Of a stretch of DNA of 48,196 nt, positions 13,925 through 23,131 are shown one piece after another. Location of the stretch: assembly GCF_004348995.1 (NCBI RefSeq), contig NZ_SMKQ01000048.1:1-48196 (forward strand), read 5' to 3'. The translations under genes were made by a program, and so were the position numbers. The notes under the pieces were generated by a model. That model saw nothing but the letters and a program-made list of their open reading frames with translations, ran no database searches and was not told where the DNA came from. How positions within the stretch are numbered: the stretch's first letter is position 1; the number at the start of each line of letters is the position of its first letter. The DNA is from Nonomuraea terrae (GTDB lineage Bacteria > Actinomycetota > Actinomycetes > Streptosporangiales > Streptosporangiaceae).

Positions 13925-15334
13925 ATGCCTTCCACCCCCCACCTCAGCAGGCGTGATCTTCTTCGTGCCGCGGCGCTCGTGCCCGCGGCCGGGGCGCTGG
14001 CCGCGTGTGCCGCCCCCGCCTCCCAGCCGGCCCAGACCGCCTCCGCGGCGCCGGCCGCCACCAGCGCGGCCAACCCGCTCGGCGTGGGAGACAAGCCGCT
14101 GGAGGTCTGGATCTTCGACGGCGGCTTCGGCCACCAGTACGCCACCGACATCCACCAGCCGCTCTTCAAGAGCAAGTATCCGAACGTCGAGATCAAGCAC
14201 AACGTCACCAAGGAGATCACCAAGATCCTCCAGCCGCGCTTCGCCGGCGGGAACCCTCCTGAGGTGATCGACAACGCCGGCGCCGACATGATGGACTTCG
14301 GCGCCCTGGCCCAGGACGGGCAGCTGCAGGACCTGTCGCCGCTGCTCGACGCGCCCTCGTGGGACGACCCCAACGTCAAGGTGCGCGACACCATCGACCC
14401 GTCCGTCATCGAGATCGGCACCTACGACGGCAAGTTCAGCGTCCTCGGCTACGTCAACTACATCCACGGCATCTGGTACTCGCAGAAGGTCTTCACCGAC
14501 AACGGCTGGGAGGTCCCGAAGACCTGGGACGCCTTCCTCGCCCTCTGCGAGACCATCAAGAAGTCCGGCGAGATGGCTCCCTTCACCTACGCAGGCAAGC
14601 ACCCGCAGTACGCCTACGAGCCGCTGCTCACCATGGCCGCGAAGATCGCCGGCAACGAGGTGCTGGTCAACATCGACAACCTCGAGGACGGCGCCTGGAA
14701 GGTCGACGCCATGAAGACCGCGGCCGAGAACATGGCCGAGGTGGGCGCCAAATACCTCATGCAGGGCACCGCCGGCCTCGACCACGTGCAGACGCAGACC
14801 GCGCAGAACAAGTTCCAGGTCGCCATGCTGCCCTGCGGTTCGTGGCTGGAGAACGAGCAGAAGTCCACTACCCCGGACGACTTCGCGTACGCGATGTTCC
14901 CCATCCCCGACATCACCGGCTCCGACGCGTTGCCGTACGGCACCCTGCACACCCAGCCGGGGGAGAACTTCATGGTCTCGGCCAGGAGCGCCCACCCGCA
15001 GGCCGGCATGGAGTACCTGCGCGCCATGCTGTCGAAGAAGGCGGCCGGCGACTTCAGCGAGCTGGTCACCACCCTCACCGTGGTCAAGGGCGCCAGCGAG
15101 GGCCGCGAGATCTCGCCCGGCGTCACCAGCGCCACCCAGGCCGTCGCGGCGGCGGGCACCAACACCGTCTACTACCGCATCTTCGCCTGGTACGGCCAGC
15201 TCAACGACGAGTGCAAGGCCGCCACTGGCGAGCTCATGACCGGTGGCCTGACCCCGGACGCCTATCTCGAGCGCATGCAGAAGAAGGCCGACGAGATCAA
15301 GAACGACTCCTCGATCAAGAAGTTCACCCGGTAA
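13925..15334 (+). CDS. ngcE: NgcE-like GlcNAc/chitobiose-binding lipoprotein
   Basis: Solute-binding protein of 469 residues. The signal is Tat-type and lipidated: S-R-R-D-L-L at residues 8-13 and L-A-A-C with Cys28. Motifs known in the NgcE family, from memory, include FGHQYATDIHQPLFK, ILQPRFAGGNPPEVIDNAG, MMDFGALAQDGQLQDLSPL, NIDNLEDGAWK and SWLENEQKSTTP. NgcEFG imports GlcNAc and diacetylchitobiose. The ATG at 13925 is preceded by AGGAG and is 19 bases after the SIS gene; an open frame back to 13793 overlaps that gene. The stop overlaps the next ATG by one base. Confidence 0.82.
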   Translation: MPSTPHLSRRDLLRAAALVPAAGALAACAAPASQPAQTASAAPAATSAANPLGVGDKPLEVWIFDGGFGHQYATDIHQPLFKSKYPNVEIKHNVTKEITKILQPRFAGGNPPEVIDNAGADMMDFGALAQDGQLQDLSPLLDAPSWDDPNVKVRDTIDPSVIEIGTYDGKFSVLGYVNYIHGIWYSQKVFTDNGWEVPKTWDAFLALCETIKKSGEMAPFTYAGKHPQYAYEPLLTMAAKIAGNEVLVNIDNLEDGAWKVDAMKTAAENMAEVGAKYLMQGTAGLDHVQTQTAQNKFQVAMLPCGSWLENEQKSTTPDDFAYAMFPIPDITGSDALPYGTLHTQPGENFMVSARSAHPQAGMEYLRAMLSKKAAGDFSELVTTLTVVKGASEGREISPGVTSATQAVAAAGTNTVYYRIFAWYGQLNDECKAATGELMTGGLTPDAYLERMQKKADEIKNDSSIKKFTR

Positions 15335-16245
15335 TGACTTTCAACAGGTATCGCCGCGGGCTGTTCATCACCTCGTTCCTGGCAGCCCCGGTGATCCTTT
15401 ATCTCGTCTACGTGATCTCCCCGAACGTCCAGGCGTTCTACATCGCGATGACCGACTGGCGTGGCGTGTCCGCCACGCCGGCGTTCATCGGCCTGGAGAA
15501 CTTCGAGCGGCTCCTCGGTGACAACGTCTTCTGGAAGGCCGTCAGCCACAACGCCGCGCTGCTCGTGCTGCTACCGGTGATCACGATCGTCATCGCCCTG
15601 TTCTTCGCCTTCCTGCTCAACGTGGGCGGGCGGCAGGGCGTGTCCGGGATCCGGGGGTCCACCTTCTACCGGGTGGTCTTCTTCTTCCCGCAGGTCCTGG
15701 CCGTCACGATCGTGGCGGTCCTGTTCCAGCAGGTGTTGCGGCCGGACGCCAGCGGCATGCTCAACGGGCCGCTGATGGCGCTCGGGATCAACCCGATCGG
15801 GTTCCTGTCCGACTCGGGCCTCGCGTTCTGGTCGGTGCTGGGCGTGCTCGTCTGGCAGGCGGTCGGCTTCTACGTCGTGCTCTTCTCGGCCGGCCTGGCG
15901 AGCATCCCCAAGGAGATGTTCGAGGCCGCGCAGATCGACGGGGCCGGCCGGGTCAGCATGTTCTTCCGCGTCACGCTGCCGCTGCTGTGGGACACCGTCC
16001 AGGTCGCCTGGGTCTATCTGGGCATCCTCGCCATGGACGTCTTCGCGATCGTCTGGGTGATGACCGTCCAGCAGGGCGGCCCCGACTGGTCGACCACGGT
16101 GATGGCGGCCGAGATCTACCGCAACGCCTTCGGCTACTTCCGCTTCGGCTACGCCTCCGCCCTGGGCGTGGTGATGTTCCTGTTCACCGTCGGCTTCGCG
16201 ATCCTGTCGCTGCGCCTGTCGCGGCGTGAACGAATCGAGTACTGA
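15334..16245 (+). CDS. ngcF: NgcF-like sugar ABC permease
   Basis: MalF-type permease of 303 residues with six membrane helices and EAA loop EMFEAAQIDGAGRVSMFFRV. The ATG at 15334 shares its A with the ngcE stop (TAATG), so the two are coupled. N-terminal FLAAPVILYLVYVISPNVQA is the first membrane helix. Works with the next gene product. Confidence 0.78.
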   Translation: MTFNRYRRGLFITSFLAAPVILYLVYVISPNVQAFYIAMTDWRGVSATPAFIGLENFERLLGDNVFWKAVSHNAALLVLLPVITIVIALFFAFLLNVGGRQGVSGIRGSTFYRVVFFFPQVLAVTIVAVLFQQVLRPDASGMLNGPLMALGINPIGFLSDSGLAFWSVLGVLVWQAVGFYVVLFSAGLASIPKEMFEAAQIDGAGRVSMFFRVTLPLLWDTVQVAWVYLGILAMDVFAIVWVMTVQQGGPDWSTTVMAAEIYRNAFGYFRFGYASALGVVMFLFTVGFAILSLRLSRRERIEY

Positions 16246-16248
16246 GAA

Positions 16249-17160
16249 ATGGCAACGATGACCTCGGCTGCGCCCTCAAGGAGCGTCGCCCGTGTGGAGC
16301 GGAGGCGGCGGCTGGGGCCGCTGGGCGTGCTGACGCACCTCGCGCTGGTGATCTGGACCCTGCTGGTGTTGGTGCCGCTCCTGTGGACCTTCCTGGCCTC
16401 GGTCAAGAGCGAGGACGAGATCTTCGGCTCGGCGTGGTCGCTCCCTGAGACGCTGCGCTGGGACAACTTCGCCAGGGCCTGGGAGCAGGCCCACATCGGC
16501 CAGTACATGATCAATAGTGTGATCGTGGTGTCGTTCAGCACGTTCGGCACGATGCTGGTCGGCTCGATGGCGGCGTACGTGCTGGCGCGTTATCCCTTCC
16601 GGGGCAACCGCACGATCTACACGCTGTTCGTCGCGGGCCTGGCGTTCCCGTTCTTCCTGGCGCTGTCGCCGCTGTTCTTCGTGGTCCAGAACATGGGCAA
16701 CGTCCCGCTGATCGGGCAGTTCATCGGGCTGAACACGCACGCGGGCGCGGTGCTGGTGTACATCGCGTACTCGATGCCGTTCACCATCTTCTTCCTCGCG
16801 GCGTTCTTCCGTACGCTGCCGACCTCGGTCGGGGAGGCCGCGATGGTGGACGGCGCCTCGCACACCAGGGTGTTCTTCCAGATCATGATGCCGATGGCCA
16901 AACCCGGCATCATCAGCATCACGATCTTCAACATCCTGGGCCAGTGGAACCAGTACCAGATCCCGCTGATCCTGCTGCAGGACCGCGACAAATGGGTCCT
17001 GAGTCAGGGCATCGCCGACATCTCCACCGCCGCCGGCTACGACGCCGACTGGGCGGCCCTGTTCGCCGCCCTGACGCTGGCCATCCTCCCCATGCTCGTC
17101 GTCTACACGGTCTTCCAGCGCCAGATCCAGTCCGGCCTGACGGCGGGCGCGCTGAAATGA
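16249..17160 (+). CDS. ngcG: NgcG-like sugar ABC permease
   Basis: MalG-type permease of 303 residues, six helices, EAA loop SVGEAAMVDGASHTRVFFQI and the typical C-terminal FQRQIQSGLTAGALK. The N-terminus has a basic cytoplasmic extension (RVERRRR) before the first helix. It starts 3 bases after ngcF. This ends the second module; no ATPase gene follows. Confidence 0.78.
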   Translation: MATMTSAAPSRSVARVERRRRLGPLGVLTHLALVIWTLLVLVPLLWTFLASVKSEDEIFGSAWSLPETLRWDNFARAWEQAHIGQYMINSVIVVSFSTFGTMLVGSMAAYVLARYPFRGNRTIYTLFVAGLAFPFFLALSPLFFVVQNMGNVPLIGQFIGLNTHAGAVLVYIAYSMPFTIFFLAAFFRTLPTSVGEAAMVDGASHTRVFFQIMMPMAKPGIISITIFNILGQWNQYQIPLILLQDRDKWVLSQGIADISTAAGYDADWAALFAALTLAILPMLVVYTVFQRQIQSGLTAGALK

Positions 17161-17168
17161 CGTCGGCC

Positions 17169-17198
17169 TGGGTGGGGCAGTTCCCGCTGCTCCACCCA
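17169..17198. terminator. hairpin between ngcG and metE
   Basis: TGGGTGGGGCAG faces CTGCTCCACCCA across a TTCCCG loop, 11 of 12 pairs matching, between the convergent ends of ngcG and metE. It could serve both strands. Confidence 0.6.
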
Positions 17199-17227
17199 CC
17201 GACCCCGTTCACCGGCGGCGGTCGCCG

Positions 17228-19369
17228 CTAGAGCTCGGCCCGCAGCCTGCGCGTGGCCGCCACGACGTTCGCCAGCGACGCCTCGACCTGCTCGTACGTC
17301 CGCGTCTTCAGCCCGCAGTCAGGGTTGATCCACACGCGCTCGGCCGGCAGCACCCGCAGGGTCCTGCGCAGCAGGTCCTCGACCTCTTCCGCGGAGGGCA
17401 CGCGCGGCGAGTGGATGTCGTAGACGCCCGGACCGAGGCCGCGCTCGAACGCGTCCACCGCGCCCAGGATGCGAGCCCCCGACCGGGCCGACTCGATCGT
17501 GGTGACGTCCGCGTCCAGAGCGTCGATGGCGGCCAGGATCTCGTCGGCGTCCGAGTAGCACAGGTGGGTGTGGATCTGCGTGCGGTCGCCCGCCCCCGAG
17601 GTGGCCCGCCGGTACGCCGCCACCGCCCACTCCAGGTAGCCGCCCTGCGCCGCCCGCCGCAGCGGCAGCAGTTCGCGCAGCGCCGGCTCGTCCACCTGGA
17701 CGATCGGCACTCCGGCGGCCTCCAGGTCGCGCACCTCCTCCCGGACGGCGTCGGCCACCTGGAACACCACGTCGCGCAGCGGCAGGTCGTCGCGGACGAA
17801 CGACCAGGCCACGATCGTGACCGGCCCGGTGAGCATGCCCTTGACCGGCTTGTCCGTCAGCGACTGGGCGTACCGCGCCCACCGCACCGTGATCGGCGCG
17901 GGCCGGCTGACGTCGCCGTACAGGAGGGGCGGGCGGGTGCAGCGCGAGCCGTACGACTGCACCCAGCCGTTCGCGGTGACGGCGAACCCGTCGAGGTGCT
18001 CGGCGAAGTACTGCACCATGTCGTTGCGCTCGGGCTCCCCGTGCACGAGGACGTCGAGCCCGAGCCGTTCCTGCAGCCGGATCACCCGCTCGATCTCGGC
18101 CTCGACCCGCCGCTCGTAGTCCTGCTGGGGCAGCGTCCCGGCGGCCGCGGCGGCGCGGGCCGCGCGCAGCTCGCCGGTCTGCGGGAACGACCCGATCGTG
18201 GTGATCGGCAGCGGCGGCAGTCGCAGCCGGTCGCCCTGCGCGGCGGCGCGCACCGCGTACGGGCCGCGCCCCTCGGCCGCGACCGGCGCCGGCGCCGCCT
18301 CGGACGGCAGGGACACCGGCACGCCGCGGACATCGCCCCGGGCCAGCGCCACCACCTCGGCCGCCTTCTGCTCCGCGAACGCCAGCCGCTCCTTCAGCGC
18401 CGGGTCGAGCCCCGACTCCGCCTCGACGTCGTACGGCACGTGCAGCAGCGAGCAGGACGTGCTCACCGTCACCCGCGAGGCCCTGATCGCGCCCAGCGCG
18501 GCGAGGGCCCGCTCGGGCGGGGTCCGCCACACGTCACGTCCCGACACCACCCCCGCGACCACGGTCTTCCCGGTCAGGTCGATCTCCGGCACGCCGCCCC
18601 TGACCAGGTCGACCCCGAGGGCCTCCACGGGCGTGGCGGCCAGCACCGGCAGCGCCTCGCCGAGGTCGCCGAAGTAGGAGGCCACGAACAGTCCCGGCCG
18701 CTCGGACAGCGCCCCCAGCCGTTCGTAGGCGTCGCGTACCGCGGCCAGTTCCTCCGGGGTGCGGTCGGCCACCAGCGCCGGCTCGTCGAGCTGCACCCAC
18801 GCCACCCCCTCGGCGGCCAGCGCGGCGAGCAGCTCCGCGTAACAGCCCAGCACCTCCTCCAGCCGGTCCAGCGCCGAGCCCAGCAGCAGGAACGTCACCG
18901 GCCCCACCACGACGGGACGCGTCTCGAAGCCGAGCGCGCGCGCCTCGCGCACCTCGCCGAGCGGCTTGCCCGCGTCCAGCTTGAACACGGTCCGGGGGCC
19001 GATCTCCGGCACGATGTAGTGGTAGTTCGTGTCGAACCACTTCGTCATCCGCAGCGGCGCGAGCCCTTCGGTGCCGCGCGCCATCGCGAAGTAGGGGTCC
19101 TCGGCCGCGCGATACCGCTCCGGCACCGCGCCGAGCATGACCGCCGTGTCCAGCACCTGGTCGTACAGCGAGAAGGTGTTCGACGGCAGCCCCTCCAGCC
19201 CCAGCTCGGCCAGCCGGCGCCAGGTCCTGGCCCGCAGCTCGGCGCCCGTCCGCTCGAGCTCCGCCCGGCCGGACCGCCCGTCCCAGTACGACTCCAGCGC
19301 CCGCTTCAGCTCCCTGCGCGGCCCGATCCGCGGGTATCCGAGCACGGTGGACTGGGGAAATACCGACAT
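17228..19369 (-). CDS. metE: cobalamin-independent methionine synthase
   Basis: Transfers the methyl group of 5-methyltetrahydrofolate-polyglutamate to homocysteine, the last step of methionine synthesis. 713 residues, shorter than the roughly 755 of the E. coli enzyme because the linker between the two barrels is reduced. The N-terminus ([20 protein letters not shown]) and C-terminal catalytic barrel ([33 protein letters not shown]) are complete. The zinc ligands His602, Cys604, Glu626 and Cys685 are present. ATG at 19369 has the ribosome binding site GAGGAG. It is divergent from a LysR gene, the usual arrangement of metE and its activator, with an operator-like repeat between. Confidence 0.95.
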   Translation of the reverse strand: MSVFPQSTVLGYPRIGPRRELKRALESYWDGRSGRAELERTGAELRARTWRRLAELGLEGLPSNTFSLYDQVLDTAVMLGAVPERYRAAEDPYFAMARGTEGLAPLRMTKWFDTNYHYIVPEIGPRTVFKLDAGKPLGEVREARALGFETRPVVVGPVTFLLLGSALDRLEEVLGCYAELLAALAAEGVAWVQLDEPALVADRTPEELAAVRDAYERLGALSERPGLFVASYFGDLGEALPVLAATPVEALGVDLVRGGVPEIDLTGKTVVAGVVSGRDVWRTPPERALAALGAIRASRVTVSTSCSLLHVPYDVEAESGLDPALKERLAFAEQKAAEVVALARGDVRGVPVSLPSEAAPAPVAAEGRGPYAVRAAAQGDRLRLPPLPITTIGSFPQTGELRAARAAAAAGTLPQQDYERRVEAEIERVIRLQERLGLDVLVHGEPERNDMVQYFAEHLDGFAVTANGWVQSYGSRCTRPPLLYGDVSRPAPITVRWARYAQSLTDKPVKGMLTGPVTIVAWSFVRDDLPLRDVVFQVADAVREEVRDLEAAGVPIVQVDEPALRELLPLRRAAQGGYLEWAVAAYRRATSGAGDRTQIHTHLCYSDADEILAAIDALDADVTTIESARSGARILGAVDAFERGLGPGVYDIHSPRVPSAEEVEDLLRRTLRVLPAERVWINPDCGLKTRTYEQVEASLANVVAATRRLRAEL

Positions 19370-19432
19370 CTTACGTCTCCTCGCACGGTGGATCAGAATG
19401 CTCGGCATCCTGCCGACTGCCCGGCGAGTGGT

Positions 19433-19449
19433 GCACCATGTATTGGTGC
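19433..19449. promoter_or_regulatory. LysR-type operator between metE and lysR gene
   Basis: GCACCA-TGTAT-TGGTGC is a perfect inverted repeat with 6-base arms and a 5-base centre, the shape of a LysR box. It ends 5 bases before the LysR ATG and lies 63 bases upstream of the metE ATG, where it could activate metE and repress lysR. Confidence 0.6.
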
Positions 19450-19454
19450 TGCTT

Positions 19455-20294
19455 ATGCTCAGGGAGATCCACTGCTTCACGCGGGTCGCCGCCAGGCTCA
19501 GCTTCTCGGCCGCCGCCGCCGACCTCGGGATGTCCCAGCCCGCCATGAGCCAGGCCATCACCCGGCTCGAACGCGCCACCGGCCTCCGGCTCTTCGCCCG
19601 GACCGCCCGCGAGGTGCGGCTCACCGCCGAGGGCAAGACGCTCCTCGCGTACGCCGAGCAGGTGATCGAGTCGGTCGGCGCCTTCACCGCCGAGGCGGCC
19701 CGGCTGGCACGGCCGACCATTCACCTCGCTTATCCACCGCCGGTCGGAGCGCTCGCGGCACGCATCGCCAGGCGGCTCGCGAGCCGCACGCCCGCGATCG
19801 GCGTGGAGTTGCGGGCGGCCGGGCGCGGGGAGGCGGCGCGGGCGCTGGCCGGCGGCGAGGTCTCGGCCGCGATCCTGGCCACCCCGGCGCCCGCCGGGCT
19901 CGTCACGGCGGCCAGGTTCCATGTCACCGTCGACCACCTGGCCGTGCCGGTGGGGCACCGGCTGGCGTCGAGTCTGCGCGTCACGCCCGCGGACCTGGCC
20001 GGACAGGTACTGCTCACGCCCGCCGGTCGGCCCTGGGCGGGGCTGCCGGGCCGGGCGCGCCTGGTGGCCGAGGACGACTTCGCCGCCGCGCTCGACCTGG
20101 TGGCCGCGGGTGCCGGGCTGCTGCCCGTCCCGCACCTGCTGGTCAGGACGGTCAGGCGCGACGACCTGCGGTTCGTGCCGCTGGAGGCGGGCGACCTGCG
20201 CATCACGTACGCCCTGGCCTGGTCGAAGGAGCGCGTCACGCCGGAGCTGATGGCTCTCGTGCAGGCGGTGCAGGAGGCGCTGTGGACTAGGTGA
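19455..20294 (+). CDS. LysR family regulator, probable metE activator
   Basis: Regulator of 279 residues. The N-terminal winged helix (about 1-60: [37 protein letters not shown]) is standard LysR, followed by a periplasmic-binding-type ligand domain that is somewhat short. ATG at 19455 matches the normal LysR start; the frame is open upstream to 19137 inside metE on the other strand. Divergence from metE suggests a MetR-like role with homocysteine as effector, which is inference. Its end overlaps the convergent AlkD-like gene by 8 bases. Confidence 0.82.
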   Translation: MLREIHCFTRVAARLSFSAAAADLGMSQPAMSQAITRLERATGLRLFARTAREVRLTAEGKTLLAYAEQVIESVGAFTAEAARLARPTIHLAYPPPVGALAARIARRLASRTPAIGVELRAAGRGEAARALAGGEVSAAILATPAPAGLVTAARFHVTVDHLAVPVGHRLASSLRVTPADLAGQVLLTPAGRPWAGLPGRARLVAEDDFAAALDLVAAGAGLLPVPHLLVRTVRRDDLRFVPLEAGDLRITYALAWSKERVTPELMALVQAVQEALWTR

Positions 20295-20967
20295 GGGAGA
20301 GGTTCTTCAGCGCCTCGCGGCGGCTCAGGCCCGAGATGCCCTTGGCCTTGACGTAGCGGATCACTTCGGCGGGATTGGTCTTGGCGTATTCGCGTAACGC
20401 CCAGCCGATCGCCTTGCGGGCGAAGAAGTCGGTGTCGGACAGGCTCGGCTCGATGCACGCGTACAGCAGGGCGGTGTCGGTGCGGGCCTTGAACCGGTTC
20501 TGGCACAGGATCGCCGTACGGCGCTTCCACAGGTCGGCGTCGCCCGCCCACTCCAGCATGAGCGGCCGCATCGTGTCGGGGTAGGCCGCCAGCAGGCCGC
20601 CGACCCGGTGGGTGGCCAGCTCGTCCACGAGGTCCCACCAGGCGCCGGTGACGATCATCTCCTCGTACATCGGCACCGTGTAGAGGGTCTGGAACTCCCG
20701 GTAGAAGTGGTGACCGGACAGCTCGATCGCGGCGTAGCGCTCCTCGCGGTATTGGGCCTCGCGCCACAGGGACAACACCGCCCGCCGCCACTCCGGCGCG
20801 GTCGCCAGCCGGTGCTCGGCGAACACCTTGCGCAGCGCCCCCCGCCGCGGCACCGCCTGCACACCGAGGAACGGCATCGACGACTTCATGTACGCCCGCA
20901 TGACCTCGGCCTTGCCGGGCTGGGCCGCCTCCTGCAGGGCCAGGCGGACCGCCTTGCCGAGGCTCAT
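20287..20967 (-). CDS. DNA alkylation repair protein, AlkD-like
   Basis: HEAT-like repeat protein of 226 residues in the AlkD/AlkC superfamily, which removes alkylated bases without base flipping. Typical pieces are YMKSSMPFLGVQAVPRR near the N-terminus, WREAQYREERYAAIELSGHH, then TGAWWDLVDELATHRVG, and near the C-terminus DFFARKAIGWALREYAKTNP followed by GLSRREALKNL. The overlap with the TetR stop (4 bases, ATGA on the minus strand) suggests co-transcription with the regulator upstream. Cytoplasmic. Confidence 0.85.
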   Translation of the reverse strand: MSLGKAVRLALQEAAQPGKAEVMRAYMKSSMPFLGVQAVPRRGALRKVFAEHRLATAPEWRRAVLSLWREAQYREERYAAIELSGHHFYREFQTLYTVPMYEEMIVTGAWWDLVDELATHRVGGLLAAYPDTMRPLMLEWAGDADLWKRRTAILCQNRFKARTDTALLYACIEPSLSDTDFFARKAIGWALREYAKTNPAEVIRYVKAKGISGLSRREALKNLSLT

Positions 20968-21641
20968 CCCGCGGCGGCGCTGGTGGGGGTGGTGCGCTCG
21001 CCGGTGGCCAGACCGTCGAACAGCACCGTGATGTAGTGCTCGGCCAGGGCGTGGGGATTGAGCCTGCCGCCGGGGCGGAACCAGCGCACCGCCACCCAGA
21101 TCGTGTCGCGGATCATGCGGTAGGTCAGCTTGGGATCGACGTCGGCCCGGAACAGCCCGGCCGCCTGCCCCGCCTTGATCTGCTCGACCCAGATCTGCTC
21201 GACTTCCTCCTCGGCCTTGACCAGGTAGTTGAAGCGCTCGAACTGACGCAGGTAGTTCCAGTCGTTCTGCATCACCGTGATCGCGGCGCGGTGCGGCTCC
21301 AGCGTGGCGAAGCCGATGCGGACCATCTCCGAGAGCACCTCGCGGGCGTCTGTGCTCGTGTCGAGCGCGCCGCGGTAGCGGGCGATGATGTCGTCGAGGA
21401 AGGTGGACAGCACCTCGTCGACGATCGTCTCCTTGGAGTCGAAGTGGTGGTAGAGGCTCCCGGACAGGATGCCGGCCTCGTCGGCGATCTGGCGTACGGT
21501 CGTGGCCTGGAAGCCCTTGCGTGCGAAGAGCTCCGCGGCGAGCTTGACGAGGTGGTCGCGGCGCTCGGACGCCGACCCCGTCGAGGTCGTGCGCTGACGC
21601 TTCGCCGTGGTGGCGGTGCCGGAGTTCTTTCGCGTGGTCAC
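20964..21641 (-). CDS. kstR2: TetR family regulator, KstR2-like
   Basis: Repressor of 225 residues. The helix-turn-helix is at about 47-68 (TTVRQIADEAGILSGSLYHH). The C-terminal LTYRMIRDTIWVAVRWFRPG closely resembles the matching segment of mycobacterial KstR2 (LVYRFIRDTTWVSVRWYRPG, recalled), the HIP-CoA-responsive repressor of late cholesterol catabolism. Supporting this, the upstream gap carries ACCAAGCGCTTGGT, a match to the published KstR2 motif AnCAAGnnCTTGnT. It has an extra Thr/Ser/Lys-rich N-terminal tail of about 25 residues. Autoregulation is likely. None of the core HIP-degradation genes is adjacent. Confidence 0.75.
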   Translation of the reverse strand: MTTRKNSGTATTAKRQRTTSTGSASERRDHLVKLAAELFARKGFQATTVRQIADEAGILSGSLYHHFDSKETIVDEVLSTFLDDIIARYRGALDTSTDAREVLSEMVRIGFATLEPHRAAITVMQNDWNYLRQFERFNYLVKAEEEVEQIWVEQIKAGQAAGLFRADVDPKLTYRMIRDTIWVAVRWFRPGGRLNPHALAEHYITVLFDGLATGERTTPTSAAAG

Positions 21642-21661
21642 GCCACCATTATGAGCCCTCA

Positions 21662-21727
21662 GACAATCGCTTGTTCTCGCAACCGGCCCAGCTCATGCGG
21701 CATTCGGGGGCAAACCAAGCGCTTGGT
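21662..21727. promoter_or_regulatory. KstR2-type boxes upstream of the TetR gene
   Basis: A perfect 14-base palindrome ACCAAGCGCTTGGT at 21714-21727 fits AnCAAGnnCTTGnT exactly. A degenerate copy, GACAATCGCTTGTT at 21662-21675, departs at two positions. Both lie between the TetR gene and the divergent PhoD-like gene, so either or both may be controlled. Confidence 0.7.
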
Positions 21728-21766
21728 GAGCTTTACCCTGCCGTTCCTCGGTCACGATAGAAAAGT

Positions 21767-23131
21767 ATGGCCGACCCTTTCACCCTCGGCGTCGCGTCGG
21801 GTGAGCCACTGCCCGACGGCGTCATGCTCTGGACCCGCTTGGCCGTCGACCCCCTGAGCGCCGATCCCGCCCGGCCCGGCGGCATGGCCGCGCGGGCCGT
21901 CGAGGTGAGCTGGCAGCTCGCCGAGGACGAACACTTCACGCGAGGGCTGCGCCAGGGCGTCACCGAGGCCCAGCCGGCCTGGGCGCACAGCGTGCACGTC
22001 AGGGTCGCCGGTCTCAAGCCCGGCACCGACTACTACTACCGGTTCAGGGCGAGCGGCGCGCAGAGCCCCGTCGGGCGCACGCGGACGGCCGACGACCCGG
22101 CCTCCACCCGGCCCGTACGCTTCGCCGTGGCCAACTGCCAGCGCTACGAGCACGGCTTCTACACCGCCTACCGCCACCTCGCGGCCGAGCGGCCCGACGT
22201 CGTCTTCCACGTCGGCGACTACATCTACGAGTCACGCCAGGCCGCGAACGTCGTACGCCCTCTCGGGACGCTGCCCGGCGAGACCGACACGCTGGCCGAG
22301 TACCGCCTGCGCTACGCCCGCTACAAGTCCGACCCCGACCTGCGGGCCGCCCACGCCGCCGCGCCCTGGGTGCCCACCTGGGACGACCACGAGGTCGCGA
22401 ACAACTACCGGGGCACGGGCGACGGCACCGCGGCGTTCCTGCGCCGGCGGGCCGCGGCCTACCAGGCGTACTTCGAGAACCAGCCGATCAGGGTGCGCCC
22501 GCGGGGCGGCGGCCTGCAGATGTACCGCAGGCGGACGTACGGCGCCGTCGCCGACTTCCTGGTGCTCGACGTGCGCCAGCACCGCGACGCGGGCACCATG
22601 CTCGGGGCCGCGCAGGAGGAGTGGCTGATCTCCCGCCTGGTCACCGGGCGGGTCAGGTGGCGCGTGCTGGTGCAGCCGTTGTTCTTCGCCCGCCGTTTCG
22701 TGCCGGGGCCGGCGCCGAACCTGCGTACCGACTCCTGGGACGGTCACCAGGAGCAGCGGGCGCGCATCCTGGCGGCGGGGGCGCCCGGCCTGGTGGTGCT
22801 CAGCGGCGACGTGCACAACGCCTGGGCCGGGGAGCTGAAGGCCGACTTCCTCGACCCGGGCTCGGCCACGGTGGGCGTGGAGTTCGTGGCCAGCGCGATC
22901 AGCAGCAGGCCCCCGGCGACCGACGGCCCCGCCGTGCTGGCCGCCAACCCGCACCTGAAGTTCTTCGACGGCCACCGCGGTTACCTGTCGGGCACGGCGG
23001 GCTCCAACGAGCTGCGGGTGGCCTTCCGGGCGATCGACCACGTCGACCGGCCCGGCGCGCCCGTCACGACCGTCGCGGAGTTCCGCACAGGGGGAGACGG
23101 GCTGACGTCAGAAAATGCCCCTAGCAAATAG
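21767..23131 (+). CDS. PhoD-like alkaline phosphatase without signal peptide
   Basis: Calcium/iron-dependent phosphodiesterase/phosphomonoesterase family, 454 residues. The N-terminal fibronectin-like domain begins FTLGVASGEPLPDGVMLWTR. Metal-site motifs are GDYIYE (Asp151), WDDHEVANN (Asp206, Asp207, His208) and SGDVHNAW (Asp348, His350). PhoD enzymes normally carry a long Tat signal; here the protein starts directly at the domain, and an in-frame TAG (21758-21760) three codons before the ATG rules out a longer version. It therefore acts inside the cell or leaves by another route. The stop codon lies inside the palindrome in front of nagZ. Confidence 0.85.
   Translation: MADPFTLGVASGEPLPDGVMLWTRLAVDPLSADPARPGGMAARAVEVSWQLAEDEHFTRGLRQGVTEAQPAWAHSVHVRVAGLKPGTDYYYRFRASGAQSPVGRTRTADDPASTRPVRFAVANCQRYEHGFYTAYRHLAAERPDVVFHVGDYIYESRQAANVVRPLGTLPGETDTLAEYRLRYARYKSDPDLRAAHAAAPWVPTWDDHEVANNYRGTGDGTAAFLRRRAAAYQAYFENQPIRVRPRGGGLQMYRRRTYGAVADFLVLDVRQHRDAGTMLGAAQEEWLISRLVTGRVRWRVLVQPLFFARRFVPGPAPNLRTDSWDGHQEQRARILAAGAPGLVVLSGDVHNAWAGELKADFLDPGSATVGVEFVASAISSRPPATDGPAVLAANPHLKFFDGHRGYLSGTAGSNELRVAFRAIDHVDRPGAPVTTVAEFRTGGDGLTSENAPSK

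Noticed and set aside
17411..20290. 959-codon plus-strand open frame through metE and into the LysR region
   Set aside because: It runs antisense to metE and out of frame with the LysR gene, and its Arg/His/Pro-rich translation matches no protein.
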